A stretch of 64,000 nt of DNA from Nymphalis io (Eukaryota > Arthropoda > Insecta > Lepidoptera > Nymphalidae): positions 2,852,001-2,916,000 of the forward strand of contig NC_065910.1 of NCBI RefSeq assembly GCF_905147045.1. The letters are read 5' to 3'. The notes beneath the pieces were generated by a model. The model worked only from the letters and a program-made list of their open reading frames with translations, ran no database searches and was not told the DNA's origin. The stretch's first letter is position 1, and each line of letters begins with the position of its first letter. Below, piece after piece: positions 12,580-23,577 of this stretch. The position numbers were made by a program, and so were the translations under genes.

Positions 12580-12698
12580 AAATAAGAAACAAAAATAATT
12601 AATATTAAATATTCAATTTAAAAATAGAACATAAAAAAAAAAACAAAAAACAGCACGAACAAAAAATTAAATTAAAGATACGAATTTAAAAATGGAAT
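12580..12698. repeat. right arm of the long inverted repeat
   Basis: Ends ATACGAATTTAAAAATGGAA + T, the reverse complement of the left arm. The 710-bp interior holds a family A SINE and non-repeat AT-rich DNA. The pair could be the termini of a non-autonomous DNA transposon or a recent inverted duplication. Confidence 0.9.
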
Positions 12699-13274
12699 AT
12701 ACATATATATATATAGGCAAAGCCCGTATCTAGACTAGTATAGAATAGTATTTAATTTACTCAGGTAGTCTAGGACTCTGCGCGTGCGTGATACTATGCT
12801 ACCGGGACGTGTGATTTTGATCATTGATCATTATTTTTTTTTATTTTTTTTTTAATAAAAAATACGTTAGTCTTTTGACATAAAAGTCCTATTGTTTATA
12901 TATACAAAATTAATACATTATACATGTAACTTTTAAACTATATAAAAAGGTGATTTTTTTTAATGTATAGGCTAGCGCTTGACTGTTACACCTGATGGAA
13001 AATGAAGATACAGTCTAAAATGGAGCGCGCTTGCCTAGAAGATGCCTATTCACTCTAGACTTGAAGGTATCCATATTGTAGGTGGTGGGGAAAAAGGTTT
13101 ACGGTGGGTGGAGGATTTGTTAGATTCTATAATGAAATAAAAGTTAGTACTAACTTTAATAAATGTATATATACTAACTTTATATATATACTAACTTTAA
13201 ATAAAAGTTTTATTATACATAATTAAGCATTGAATATCTTAATAATACACCTTCTTGCACACGTTTTTTTTTTC
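12699..13274. other. AT-rich with a small tandem block
   Basis: At 13147-13205 the motif TACTAACTTTA occurs three times with variable spacers. The GCCCGTATCTAGACTAGTAT to GCTACCGGGACGTGTGATTT stretch (12720-12815) looks like a transposon scrap. No gene seen. Confidence 0.4.
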
Positions 13275-13485
13275 TTGTAGGCAGACTAGCATGTGGGCCG
13301 CCTGATGATTAGACCACGGCCTAAAAACAATAGCGCTGTAAGAAATGTCAACCACTCCTGATATTGTCAATGCACCACCAACCTTGGGAACTAAGACGAA
13401 GTCTCTTGTGCCTGTAGTTACACCGGTTCACTGACCCTTCAAACAATACTAACTATTACTGCTTGGCGGCAGAATATCATCAGTC
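13275..13485 (+). repeat. family B element, partial
   Basis: GTAGGCAGACTAGCATGTGG through ACCAACCTTGGGAACTAAGA to CTTGGCGGCAGAATATC. The 3' end is missing. Confidence 0.75.
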
Positions 13486-13714
13486 GTACTTAATATATAT
13501 AGCAACGGTAAAAATAAATAATACAATGCCAAGATTCATAGCCAAGGTTGCCTGCCTAGCAACCTCGAGGTTGAAGGACGCGCTCGTCAAAGTAAAGGAT
13601 ATCACGCGTATGACGTGAAGTTAGTTACAGAGTTGCTAGGTACACAGTTAAAATAAGTTTTACGTATAATAAAGACAATATTTATCTTAATAATATAGGC
13701 GGGTAAATAAATAC

Positions 13715-13830
13715 ATGTGGCAAGGTGGACCGACTGTGGACTGCCCAAGATCGAGATGGTTGGCGTTCTATGGGAGAGGCTTTCGTCCAGCAGTGGACGG
13801 CAAAAGGCTAAAAAAAATCGTAATAATAAA
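13715..13830 (+). mobile_element. LINE 3'-end fragment
   Basis: GTGGCAAGGTGGACCGACTG, GATCGAGATGGTTGGCGTTC and GTCCAGCAGTGGACGGCAAA are typical of the end of lepidopteran RTE-like endonuclease/RT elements (from memory). Only the last part remains. Confidence 0.6.
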
Positions 13831-14110
13831 TAAATGTATGTTATTTAAAACTCAACGCTATTGTGTAAGGTTTTATTAATTTTAAGATAAACCATATTTT
13901 TTTGATGTGTAAACAACTGTGACTTCGAGCGTCAGACGACTAAGCGTAAGATTTCGAGTGTCAGATGACGTCAGCGTAAGATTTGTTATTGTGTGCGTTA
14001 ATGTGTGAGGTGGGTACACGAGCTCACATGTTTCCACATCAATCGTCGATTACCTTGACGCGCACATTTTTTTTTAATGAATTTTCTCTCTTAACATATG
14101 ATCATTGTAT

Positions 14111-14396
14111 ATCCTCCATATGCCATAATCGCCACGCTTGGCAGACGGGTTGGCGATCGCAGTAAGTTGGTCATAGTACTCAGAGAGACGCTGCTGCCCG
14201 TTCTCTGGTGTTTATTCCCTCGGGTCGACTTCTAAGCCCCCCACGGGATAAGATTGGGTGGTGATATTCATCGCCGTCACCACATGGCACGTTGGATGCT
14301 GGCAGCGCAAGACCAGCCAACGTGGTAATCCTTGGGGGAGGCCTATGTCCAGCAGGGGACGTCTTCCGGCTGATATGATGATGATGATGATGACAT
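14111..14396 (+). mobile_element. LINE 3' UTR with (GAT)n tail
   Basis: AATCGCCACGCTTGGCAGAC through GGTGATATTCATCGCCGTCA to GGAGGCCTATGTCCAGCAGG and a GATGATGATGATG tail. This is a well-known 3' end of a lepidopteran LINE as I recall it. It is compositionally distinct and has no intact RT. Confidence 0.65.
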
Positions 14397-14416
14397 ATCA
14401 TCCTTGTACATTACAT

Positions 14417-14717
14417 ACAGTAACAGCCTGTTAATGTCCCACTGTTGGGCTAAAGCTTCCTCTCCCTTTTTGAGGAGAAGGTTTGGAGCTTATTCCACCG
14501 CGCTGCTCCAATGCGGATTGGTAGAATGCACATGTGGCGTAATTTTAATGAAATTAGACGCATGCAGGTTTCCTCACGATGTTTTCCTTCACCGTCAAGC
14601 ACGAGATGAAATATAAACACAAATTAAGCACATGATAATCAGTGGTGCTTGCCCAGGTTTGAACCCACGATCATCGGTTAAGATTCACGCGTTCTAACCA
14701 CTAGGCCATCTCGGCTT
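14417..14717 (-). mobile_element. SINE family A copy
   Basis: Full-length minus copy from AGTAACAGCCTGTTAATGTC to CTAGGCCATCTCGGCTTTTT, with B box GTTTGAACCC intact in reverse. Confidence 0.85.
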
Positions 14718-14872
14718 TTTATATACATGTCACATTACGTACATTACATGTCTCAACCATATTAAAGTCCACCATGTAACCACCTGGATATTCTTAATTC
14801 TAGGATGTATTTAATTGTAACTTAATGGAACTATCAAGTTATGTTATGTATTACTTTATCAAGCTAAATATA

Positions 14873-15305
14873 TCAAATAGTATAAATGCGAAAGCAAAAG
14901 TCTGTTACGCTTAACGGAACCACTGAACCGATTTTGATGAAATTTGGTATGAAACTTAAGCCACTATACAGGACATAGGAAGTTTTTTTATCACAACCTT
15001 TTCTTCCATTTTTTTTACACTGGTAAAATGATTTACGCGTTTCCCCCACGGGAACAGTGGAGGGATATGTGGGGTCACCGGTGTCCAAGGCGCCGAGTGC
15101 GCCCCGAACGTCGGACTACCCACTAAAAAACCAGCGGTACCTTTTCCGTCTTAACGTGGAACGCCACGGGATCGCTTTCGCATGCTACCGTGACGCTCTG
15201 ACGGCCGGCCCGCCTATGCGGCCTCCATTTTCTAAGGAGGGTTCCCAGAGTACTGTGAACCCCCCTAACCTTTTCCCCCAACACCAACATCCCCCTACCT
15301 AACTT
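14873..15305 (+). mobile_element. GC-rich transposon fragment (CTGAACCGATTTTGATGAAA family)
   Basis: Begins AATGCGAAAGCAAAAGTCTG, then CACTGAACCGATTTTGATGA, then a GC-rich 3' half (GACGCTCTGACGGCCGGCCC). The opening motif recurs near 19360, 23510 and 38110. Probably a LINE 3' region or Helitron-like element; no coding potential. Confidence 0.55.
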
Positions 15306-15707
15306 TGAACACTAGTATAAAATAATATATAAGCTTTCATACATTGATTGGTTTTTAAATAAATTAATTACAAAAAAGTATTTTGTTTTAATTTAATTAT
15401 AAACAAAAGTTTAAGATTAATCATTCGCCCTATAATAAAACGGCCAACGTCCATTCGTGACGACCACACGACCGCGTTGCTATTATTATTACAAGCGATT
15501 ATCTACTCTAAAGTCAATAGATTAAGGGTCACATTAGTATGAAAATAACCTCGATATGACCATTCTGCTCGCTGTACCTGTTCTAATATATATATATATT
15601 TTCGAACAGTACTTTTTGTTAGAGCGTATTCAGATTGATACATAATAAATAAGCACTAAGGTATTTATTTCAGAATTTTTATTTAATCTTATGACTTATG
15701 ATTAGTC

Positions 15708-15950
15708 TTGACCGGTTGGCGTGGTTGGTAGATACTTGCCTTTCACGCCGAAGGTTGTGGGTTCGATTCCCACACGACATACATTTGTGTGCATGAAAAT
15801 GTCTGTTTGTCCTGAGTCTGGGTGTAATTATCTATATAAGTATGTATTTACAAAAGTATATGTAGTATATCAGTTGTCTGATTTCCATAGTACGAGCTCT
15901 GCTTAGTTTGGGATCAGATGGCCGTGTATGAATAATGTCCCAGGATAATT
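15708..15950 (+). mobile_element. SINE family D copy
   Basis: tRNA-like head CGGTTGGCGTGGTTGGTAGA (A box) and GTGGGTTCGATTCCCACACG (B box), body CTGAGTCTGGGTGTAATTAT, tail GTCCCAGGATAATTATG. Confidence 0.85.
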
Positions 15951-16502
15951 ATGATGAGTCATGCTAACGGACTGGATTGTCTACGAGTCGTAATTCTTTT
16001 TTTACTCATGTACCAATAAGCGTTTTAACAATTTTATATAGTAATTATTTTCTAACACTAATTATAACAAAAGGTACTTTATTTTGAAATAACATCATGA
16101 GTAATTAGCAGTAATGTATGCTTAAAATATTTAGGAGAATTCAGAAGTTATCATTGGCTTGTTACTTACGGATTGGAAGAGAGATTCGAACCTGGAAATT
16201 CTTGTAGTAAAATCAACTGCAGCTACCACTTAACGTGATAGTATAAAAAAAAACATACAATTATACAAAATTACAAATTTATAATTATTATAAAGGAATA
16301 TATAGGTTAATAAAGTTGTTCTGCGGTTATGAACAAAGTTACGTTTCAGTCGTATACAGTGTGAAGCGTCATAACTTGCATTAACGCACACACACGTATA
16401 ATGATGCTGCGACACACACATGCACTATGATAAGATATAACGTCCATACAAAATGTCCGACACACGATGCGATGACGTCACCTCTTATATATTACATAGT
16501 AA
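15951..16502. other. AT-rich intergenic, nothing recognised
   Basis: No repeat family match and no credible frame. Confidence 0.5.
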
Positions 16503-16560
16503 AAAGTTGATATAGCCCAGTGGATAGAACATAAGAGATCGCTAGTTCAAATCCGGATGA
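16503..16560 (+). mobile_element. tRNA-like SINE head fragment
   Basis: AGTTGATATAGCCCAGTGGA (A box) and CTAGTTCAAATCCGGATG (B box) without the rest. It does not fold as a functional tRNA by eye. Confidence 0.45.
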
Positions 16561-16640
16561 TTATGAGCTTTCATGTCACCATGCGGGTAGATTTGAAGAA
16601 GAACATTATGAGGATCGCTTTGTTCAGATATAATAATAAA

Positions 16641-16795
16641 ATAGGTAGTCTGACATTTAGGCCACCTGATGGTAAGTGGTCACCGTCGCTCCCTTACATC
16701 GTTATTCACCACACCGACTTTGGAAACCAGAAAATAATAAACTAAAACTGTTTGGCGGTAAAATATGATGGCCATAAGCCCTACCACCAAACATG
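16641..16795 (+). repeat. family B element, diverged and internally deleted
   Basis: GCCACCTGATGGTAAGTGGT at the start and AAGCCCTACCACCAAACA at the end, with about 110 bp of the middle missing. Confidence 0.65.
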
Positions 16796-17226
16796 GAAAT
16801 ATTCTAGCACACGTGTCGTTACCAACACCGGCGCAACCGTTAAAATTCTCTAAGCATCTATTTCAGCAACACGAGAAATCATATTTTTATATAACTTGAC
16901 CCAATTTGTGGTATTTAAAAACCCATGTCTCGAGAATATGGGAACGTTAATACGAAAATCATACACAGACAAACATTTAACCTCTAATTCATCACACACA
17001 GACGGACAAAAACTCTAGACATATCGGTCTAAATGCTATTTTATGTATGTGAATAATTACTGTAATAGGTGGACGCCTCGGGCGGACGGAATCACAGGAT
17101 TTGTTGTGTATTCGTGTTAAGGACATCGAATTTGATACCCATGACCGTAGAAATATAAATATTATTGCGTTTTCGCTTGCACGATTTTAGCAAGGTTCTT
17201 TAAAAGCTGTTATTTACACAATATTA

Positions 17227-17515
17227 TGTACACTGCCTCGTTGGTCTAGTGGCTCGATGTAAGTCTGTCAGAAAATTCTCAGTAGCAGAACGGAGTCTGG
17301 AAGTTGGAAGTGTGTACACTCCCGTGCCTCGAAAAGCACGTGAAGCCGTTGGTCCTGCGCCTGAACTCTTTCCGGTCGCGTCGGATTGCCGTCCCATCGG
17401 ATTATGAGAGTTATGGAATAGAGAGTGCACCTGTGTTTGTGCACACACTTGTGCACTATAATATCTCTTGCGTTGGCTAATCTCTCTCGAGTCTGGAGGA
17501 CGTTATTATTATTTA
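17227..17515 (+). mobile_element. SINE family C copy
   Basis: tRNA-like start CTGCCTCGTTGGTCTAGTGG, body GGAAGTGTGTACACTCCCGT and TGCGCCTGAACTCTTTCCGG, tail GTCTGGAGGACGTTATTATT. A deletion removes the B box. Confidence 0.85.
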
Positions 17516-18042
17516 TTTACACAAATGCAAGTTAATGTAATGTATGTTTTTCGCAATTATTTAAAAGTCATATGTTACGTCACAGGGTTTTAAATTTGAA
17601 ATTGTTTCCGTGACAAAATCAACGCTTATATGTACCTAAATTTATAAGATTCGTCCAGCCGCCGAGTGTGGTCGTATAAAAAAACTTTTGCATTGATTAT
17701 ATTTGTAAATTATGATTGTTAAATGTTTTCATTTTATGTAATACATTGCATATTATGATTAAACAGAATACAAGATCAGTTTCCATTCAATTCAAATTTG
17801 ATTCTCTAAAAATATGCTAAGCACATATGACAGTGTCCAAGCTCTTCTAAATATTTTAAATATATTTATATAACTGTAGAATTTTATGATGTTATTTAAA
17901 GTTAAGTATAATTGTTACAATCCGTCTTAGAAAATTCTAGTGTATAATGAGATAATATTGTTATTGTTTGGTAAATAAAAAAAAAAAATGATAATATCGT
18001 TTCAAAATGTTGTAAATTGAGATATCACAAAGATATATACTA
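17516..18042. other. AT-rich intergenic, nothing recognised
   Basis: No coding or repeat signal visible. Confidence 0.5.
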
Positions 18043-18330
18043 GACGAGCTGGTTGGCGTGGTTGGTGGATGCTTGCCTTTCACGCCGAAGGTTGTGGGTT
18101 CGATTCCCACCCAGGACAGATATTTGTGTGCATGAACATGTCTGTTTGTCCTGTGTCTGGGTGTAATTGTCTATATAAGTATGTATTTATAAAAGAAAAA
18201 ATAGTATATGTAGTATATCAGTTGTCTGGTTTCCATAGTACAAGCTCTGTACAAGCTTAATATGGGATCAGATGGCTATGTGTGAAAAATGTCCTAGGAT
18301 GTTATTGTTATTATTATTATATAATAGTTT
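18043..18330 (+). mobile_element. SINE family D copy, full length
   Basis: Head GACGAGCTGGTTGGCGTGGT and GTGGGTTCGATTCCCACCCA, long body ending GGGATCAGATGGCTATGTGT and an ATTATTATTATTA tail. Best family D reference copy here. Confidence 0.9.
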
Positions 18331-19340
18331 AAGATTAGGGACGAATTCTACTAATTTATAACGATTACGATACGTTCCCGATTCAATTCCGATCCAACGT
18401 TGAATCATCTGTATTTATTCGAATCGGAATTTAACCGATAATATTTTAATATATACCGTTATGTCAAAATCAAACGTAATTGTTAACTTTTATGGCAACA
18501 GTCAATAATTAAATTAAAGAATAGGAAAACGGAAAAACGGCAACGATCACGCTTCGATAAAGTGACAATTTGTTAGTATAATTGACCAGCTATTGTGTTC
18601 GGAATATATGCCCTGGAATATAAAACGATATGTTTTATTTATTTACAATTTTGGTTGTGATGGCAGTTCAAATGCAACTGCAACACTTAACTATGTGTTG
18701 AACGGCTATTACCGAACGAAATAAGTCACTAATTAATTCAGACGCTCACATATATTTCACGACACAATACAGTCAGGAGAACACTAATATACATATAAAT
18801 TCAATCACGTTAATTATTAACATTAGCATTAACTATAATTAACATATACGAGAGAAACAATTATATTAAGGGCGATGGAAGTATATAACTTGTGGAGGGT
18901 AATACGAGTCAAAAAATCACTGCCCGCTGCGACGATCGTGGACGGCGCGTAGGCACAAGCCTTCGTTACTTTTTAACAACGCCGACCACTCGGGTTTGCG
19001 TCGTAATTAATATTAATTGTTTTTTTAAATTTATACATATATTTTTTATTTTTTTTTATTGTCTGTGTGTCTTCTTCGCACAATTAATAAAAAAAAAAAC
19101 TTAAATCTATGCTTAACGTAGCGGAGGGGTAAAAGCTAGTATCATATATTAAAGTATCAAACGCGACAACATCAACGAAAATCACTGAACCGGATTAAAA
19201 AGAGATTATAGTAATTTTTATTTACGTTCATTTTGAGCTCTCGTAAATTTAACTGAATTGCATGATTAAAGGTTTAGTCTTTTGCTTGCAACGACGGTGA
19301 CCATAAATATATTCTATCAGGACATCGATTGAAAACGCGT
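18331..19340. other. intergenic, nothing convincing
   Basis: A GC-richer spot at 18895-18995 (CGCTGCGACGATCGTGGACG) is unexplained. The 70-codon frame over it is low-complexity at its end. Confidence 0.4.
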
Positions 19341-19468
19341 TAGTAATTCTATCTGTTATGCTTGGCTACACCACTGAACCGATTTTGATGAAATTTTTTG
19401 TATCAAGCTTGAACCCTAAGGAAGAGAATATTTTTTATACTATTTTTTTATATTATTATTTATATTTA

Positions 19469-19590
19469 CTGGCGGTAGAGCTTTGTGCAAGCTGGGTAGG
19501 TACCACCCACTCATCAGATATTCAATCGCAAAACAGCAGTACTTGGTATTTTTGTGTCCCGGTTTGAAGGGTGAGTGAGCCAGTGCCAGC
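19469..19590 (-). repeat. family B fragment, left half of an inverted pair
   Basis: CTGGCGGTAGAGCTTTGTGC through GGTTTGAAGGGTGAGTGAGC, cut off abruptly and followed immediately by a plus-strand copy. Confidence 0.8.
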
Positions 19591-19858
19591 CAGTAGGTGG
19601 ACGAGCATATGGGCCGCCTGATGGTAAATGGTTACCAACACCGATAGACATGAGCATTGTAAGAAATGTTAACCATCGCTTACATCACCAATGCGCCACC
19701 AACCTTGGGTACTAAGATGTTATGTCCCTTATGCCTATAGTTACACTGGCTCACTTACCCTTCAAACCGGAATACCAAGTACTGCAATTTGCGGTAGAAT
19801 ATCTGGTGAGTGGGTGGTACCTACCCAGACGAGCTTGCACAAAGCCCTACCACCAGCA
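19591..19858 (+). repeat. family B element, right half of an inverted pair
   Basis: AGTAGGTGGACGAGCATATG to AAGCCCTACCACCAGCAAT, near full length. Head to head with the preceding fragment, it can fold on about 120 bp. Confidence 0.85.
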
Positions 19859-20274
19859 ATTACGTTGTCAAAAGCTGTTTGTCGTTTGAGTTGGTTTTTG
19901 ATAATATTATTATATTATAAACAAATCAATATTATGATTATGGTCGCCCTAACTAACAAATGTTTATGTAACGCTATTGTAGACCTTATATATAAGAACA
20001 TAAGTTCCAATTTCGTTAGCATATAATGTTTTTTTTAGAAAATTAAATGCATATAAAGCATTGTTACAAATTATATGTTCGATCTTTAGATATATAAGAT
20101 ATTTTTGTTTGTTTTTTGTTCCAATGTACCCGTTTTACACTATGAAGAATGAAGCTTTATAAAAAATATTTCAATCAAAATAAGTGTGTCTTACAAAGAA
20201 AAAAATCATATAAGTTTAATTTGTGTACACAAACAGCTTATATATCTTTTTTTGTTATTATATAGTAATATAAA

Positions 20275-20580
20275 AGCCGAGATGGCCCAGTGGTGAGAAC
20301 GCGTGAATCTTATCCGATGATCGTGGGTTCAAACCCGGGCTAGCACCATTGTATTTTCATGTGCTTAATTTGTGATTAAATTCATCTCGTGCTTAACGGT
20401 GATGGAAAACATCGTGAGGAAACCTGCATGTGTCAAATTTCATTGAAATTCTGCCACATGTGTATTCTACCAACCCGCATTGGAGCAGCGTGGTGGAATA
20501 AGCTCCACAACCTTCTCCTCAAAAGGGAGAGGAGGCCTTAGCCCAGCAGTGGGACATTAACAGGCTGTTACTGTTACTGT
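20275..20580 (+). mobile_element. SINE family A copy, full length
   Basis: AAGCCGAGATGGCCCAGTGG to GGACATTAACAGGCTGTTAC, with intact A and B boxes. Confidence 0.9.
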
Positions 20581-20599
20581 ATATAGTAATATATTAAAC

Positions 20600-20672
20600 T
20601 CATATATTCTACCGCAAAACGACAGAGTGAGCCAGTGTAACATGCACGAGGGACATAACACCAACCTTACCA
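20600..20672 (-). repeat. family B scrap
   Basis: TATTCTACCGCAAAACGACA followed by GAGTGAGCCAGTGTAACATG, heavily deleted. Confidence 0.5.
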
Positions 20673-20769
20673 ACTTTCATTCATTTCACCAACTTTAATA
20701 TAACTAAATATTAAAGTAAATAATATTGCAATATATTTTATTTATTTATTATTACGCCACCACCTACCT

Positions 20770-20935
20770 CATAGCCTATGAGTTATCACTTACACTTCCA
20801 GACAACCAACGTGTTGTCTGGAAGAGATCGCTATGTAGCGATAAGGTCGCCAAAATTGTATACTACTTTTATTTAGGCTGTATCCATGTTCTTTATTTTT
20901 TTTTCTTTATGGTGTACAATAAAAGTATAAAGTCA
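20770..20935 (+). mobile_element. LINE 3' UTR fragment with two stem-loops
   Basis: A 12-bp stem (CTTCCAGACAAC / GTTGTCTGGAAG) and then GATCGCTATGTAGCGATAAG, followed by GGTGTACAATAAAAGTATAA. This arrangement is the conserved 3' hairpin end of a common lepidopteran LINE, as I recall it. Confidence 0.6.
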
Positions 20936-21235
20936 AGTATATTTCACGAACGGACTTCCTTTTGCAAATTTCTTTCTAAATTTTCTCATTCGCTTGGAGT
21001 GTTTTGTCTGTTTCCATGTTGACCGGCTGCAGTTCATGAGGTCCGAGGTTGAAGTCTCAGGTCAGACATATGAAAGTTATTAATTTCATGAAAAAAAAAA
21101 AACTAGAATTGCAACGAAAAGTATATTCGGTCTCTCATCGCCAAATATTCGGTAACACTATGAAAGTGTGAAAGCGCCATAGCTAAATTAATTTATTATC
21201 TGTTTTGGACTATAAAAGCATAGACAATTATGAAA

Positions 21236-21255
21236 GTTAGGTTAGGTTAGGTTAG
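21236..21255 (+). repeat. interstitial telomere-like (TTAGG)n, four units
   Basis: GTTAG repeated four times, the insect telomere motif, with further single units near 21400. Too short to imply a chromosome end. Confidence 0.6.
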
Positions 21256-21479
21256 AGTAAGGACATGTTTTTGGACGGAATACTATTAAATCTTATGTGT
21301 TGGTTGGCAAGTCTCGATTGGGAATACACCTTGACCGAAATTCGTTTCAGGGGAAAATGACAATCATCTACCATAACTTTGGGTTTTGTTTTGGGGTTGG
21401 TTGGTTAGGTTAAAATGGGAACGAATCGCCTACACTGTCACAAGGCTTGCTGATCCCCAGGATCCTGGACGGCTTCCAC

Positions 21480-21526
21480 TCGCCCTGGCTTCCACCCGGA
21501 ACACTTCCGGGTGGAAGCCAGGGCGA
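21480..21526. repeat. perfect 22-bp palindrome with 3-nt loop
   Basis: The left arm starts TCGCCCTGGCTTCCACC and the right arm ends GGTGGAAGCCAGGGCGA, separated by CAC. Every arm base pairs. Unrelated to the SINE families here. Confidence 0.95.
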
Positions 21527-21921
21527 AGATACCCGATATGGATAGATAGAGAACAGATAAAACCATATATGATGTGCCTAATTTTTAATGAATTGACACA
21601 TTCCTAACACCTTGGTCTAGCATCTGATTAAAAAAAAAAAAACAGAAATAATGAACAGTAAAACCTCTATCCATAATAAGTAAAAGTTAACAAAATCATA
21701 CACAACCGGTTTCATTATAATATTGTCGCGGAGCGGAACACACGCACCTGTATCCGGCGTCACTTCCGGTGAACTCGCTCGGTACTAGGAACGAAAAAAA
21801 TTCTAACCGAAAGTAACTATTTATTTATACCATAGTATTATTACAATACACGAAAGTATATAAAGATAAGTATATAACCTTTATAATATACTTATTTAAT
21901 TATATTGTCCGACTAATAAAA

Positions 21922-22100
21922 AAGTTATTGGGTTTTTCTGTCGAAGATTTTCAGTAGCAGCCTGGGGTCTGGAAGTTGACAGTGTGTACAGTCCCGTGCC
22001 TCGGAAAGCACGTAAAGCCGTTGGTCCTGCACCTGAACTCATTCCGGGCGTGTCGGCTTGTCCTATTGGATTATGAGAGTAAAGTGCATCTGTGTTTGAA
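21922..22100 (+). mobile_element. SINE family C copy, truncated
   Basis: AAAAGTTATTGGGTTTTTCT link, then GCCTCGGAAAGCACGTAAAG and TGGTCCTGCACCTGAACTCA, ending early at GTGCATCTGTGTTTGA. Confidence 0.75.
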
Positions 22101-22177
22101 GATATTCTCTGATCGGAATATGAAACAGATGTACGATTTTTATGAATGAATATTAAAAGTGATAATCAAAGTTGGTG

Positions 22178-22300
22178 GTGGTGGTGACCAACCCCCAATA
22201 TTGTTGTTGTTGTGCTGGTTTGGTTAAAAGCCAGTGTAATTACAAGCACAAGAGACATATCATCTTATGATTATCGTTAGTTAGCAAGGTTTGTGGCGCA
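22178..22300 (-). repeat. family B fragment, diverged (left of a second inverted pair)
   Basis: TAAAAGCCAGTGTAATTACA, CACAAGAGACATATCATCTT and TTTGTGGCGCATTG, in reverse. Confidence 0.6.
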
Positions 22301-22301
22301 T

Positions 22302-22432
22302 TGTTACACTGGCTCACTCACCCTTCAAACCGGAACACAACAATATCAAGTATTGCTGTTTTGCGGTAGAATATCTGATGAGTGGGTGGTACCTACCCAG
22401 ACGAGCTTGCACGAAGCCCTACCACCAGTGAA
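22302..22432 (+). repeat. family B fragment (right of a second inverted pair)
   Basis: TTACACTGGCTCACTCACCC through GATGAGTGGGTGGTACCTAC to AAGCCCTACCACCAGTG; the 3' half only. Confidence 0.8.
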
Positions 22433-23500
22433 GCTATAGATTAAATAATTAGTTTATATTTTAAATAATATTTTCAACCATCTGCTTATAAATATTGAGT
22501 TGAGTATCATATAAGTAACACATTTATAATAATTATAACTTTAATGAAATGAATACACGTAATATCGACTGAATAGCAATCTGAAAACTGAATTCGATAT
22601 ACGCGTTAACTCAAGTATTCCAGTCTATTACATAAATTATAGTTACATATCATAAATACTTTCGGATTTAATTAAAAATTCTAAAAAAAATACCCTCGGT
22701 TTTCTATGAGAGCGTTAATGATTGTGAAGTTATTGAACAGGAATTATTATTTGAAGATAAAATTAACATTAACGTTTTTACTGACCGTACATAACAGCTG
22801 CGTAATGCTGAATGTGAACGAAGTACGAAGTATTTCGATTTGGCGGTTTATTAAAAAAAAATTTTTTTCGAATTTAATTGAGCATGGCATTCTATATGGA
22901 GCCTAGTTTTTTTTTATTTGCAATATTGAGCTAATATATTTTTGAATCTTATTTTAAGTTTATTATAGATTAGTTGTATATTTTAAGTGTAGTAGTGTAT
23001 TGTATGTAGTATTTTTTTTTAATTTAAATATTTTATCTTAATTAAAAAAATGGTAGTAGTTTCAGAACGAGCTGAGAATAGTAAGTAGATAAGCTAATCT
23101 TATAATAGGGGTAGTTTATAGGTTTCAAGCCTAGTGTGATGCAGAGTTCGTCATTTGGTATGCATAATTTTAGTATCACGTTGTTAGCTCTTTTTTTATG
23201 GTTTTGTACCTTAATTTTGTCTTTGGTTCTTTTTGGTGAATAAAGTTATTTTATTATTATCATTATTATATGTGATTATAGTCTATCGAGCCCGGCAGTA
23301 AATGAAAACATTGTGAGGAGACACGTACGGGTTAAAAAAAATATGAAACCTCCTCCACCCAGCGGTGAGGGCTGTAAATGTAAATCCCGAAGTCTTGTTG
23401 GAACAGTTGAAAGTTGATTAGTTTATCAGTCAAGTAATTCTCAATAGCTGTCTGGATTCTCAGTAGACATTATAGCTTCAGTTGTGTTGTAGTCTCGTAC
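22433..23500. other. AT-rich intergenic, nothing recognised
   Basis: No protein or repeat-family similarity seen, apart from a CTGAACCGATTTTGATGAAA scrap at its right edge. Confidence 0.5.
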
Positions 23501-23577
23501 CTTGGAAAACCGCTGAACCGATTTTGATGAAATTTAGTAGATAAGAAGCAAGCTTGAACCTCAAGAAGGACACAGTT

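Noticed and set aside
20795..20842. microRNA-like hairpins
   Set aside because: The two stems match my memory of the conserved 3' UTR structure of a common LINE, and a poly(A)-like end follows.
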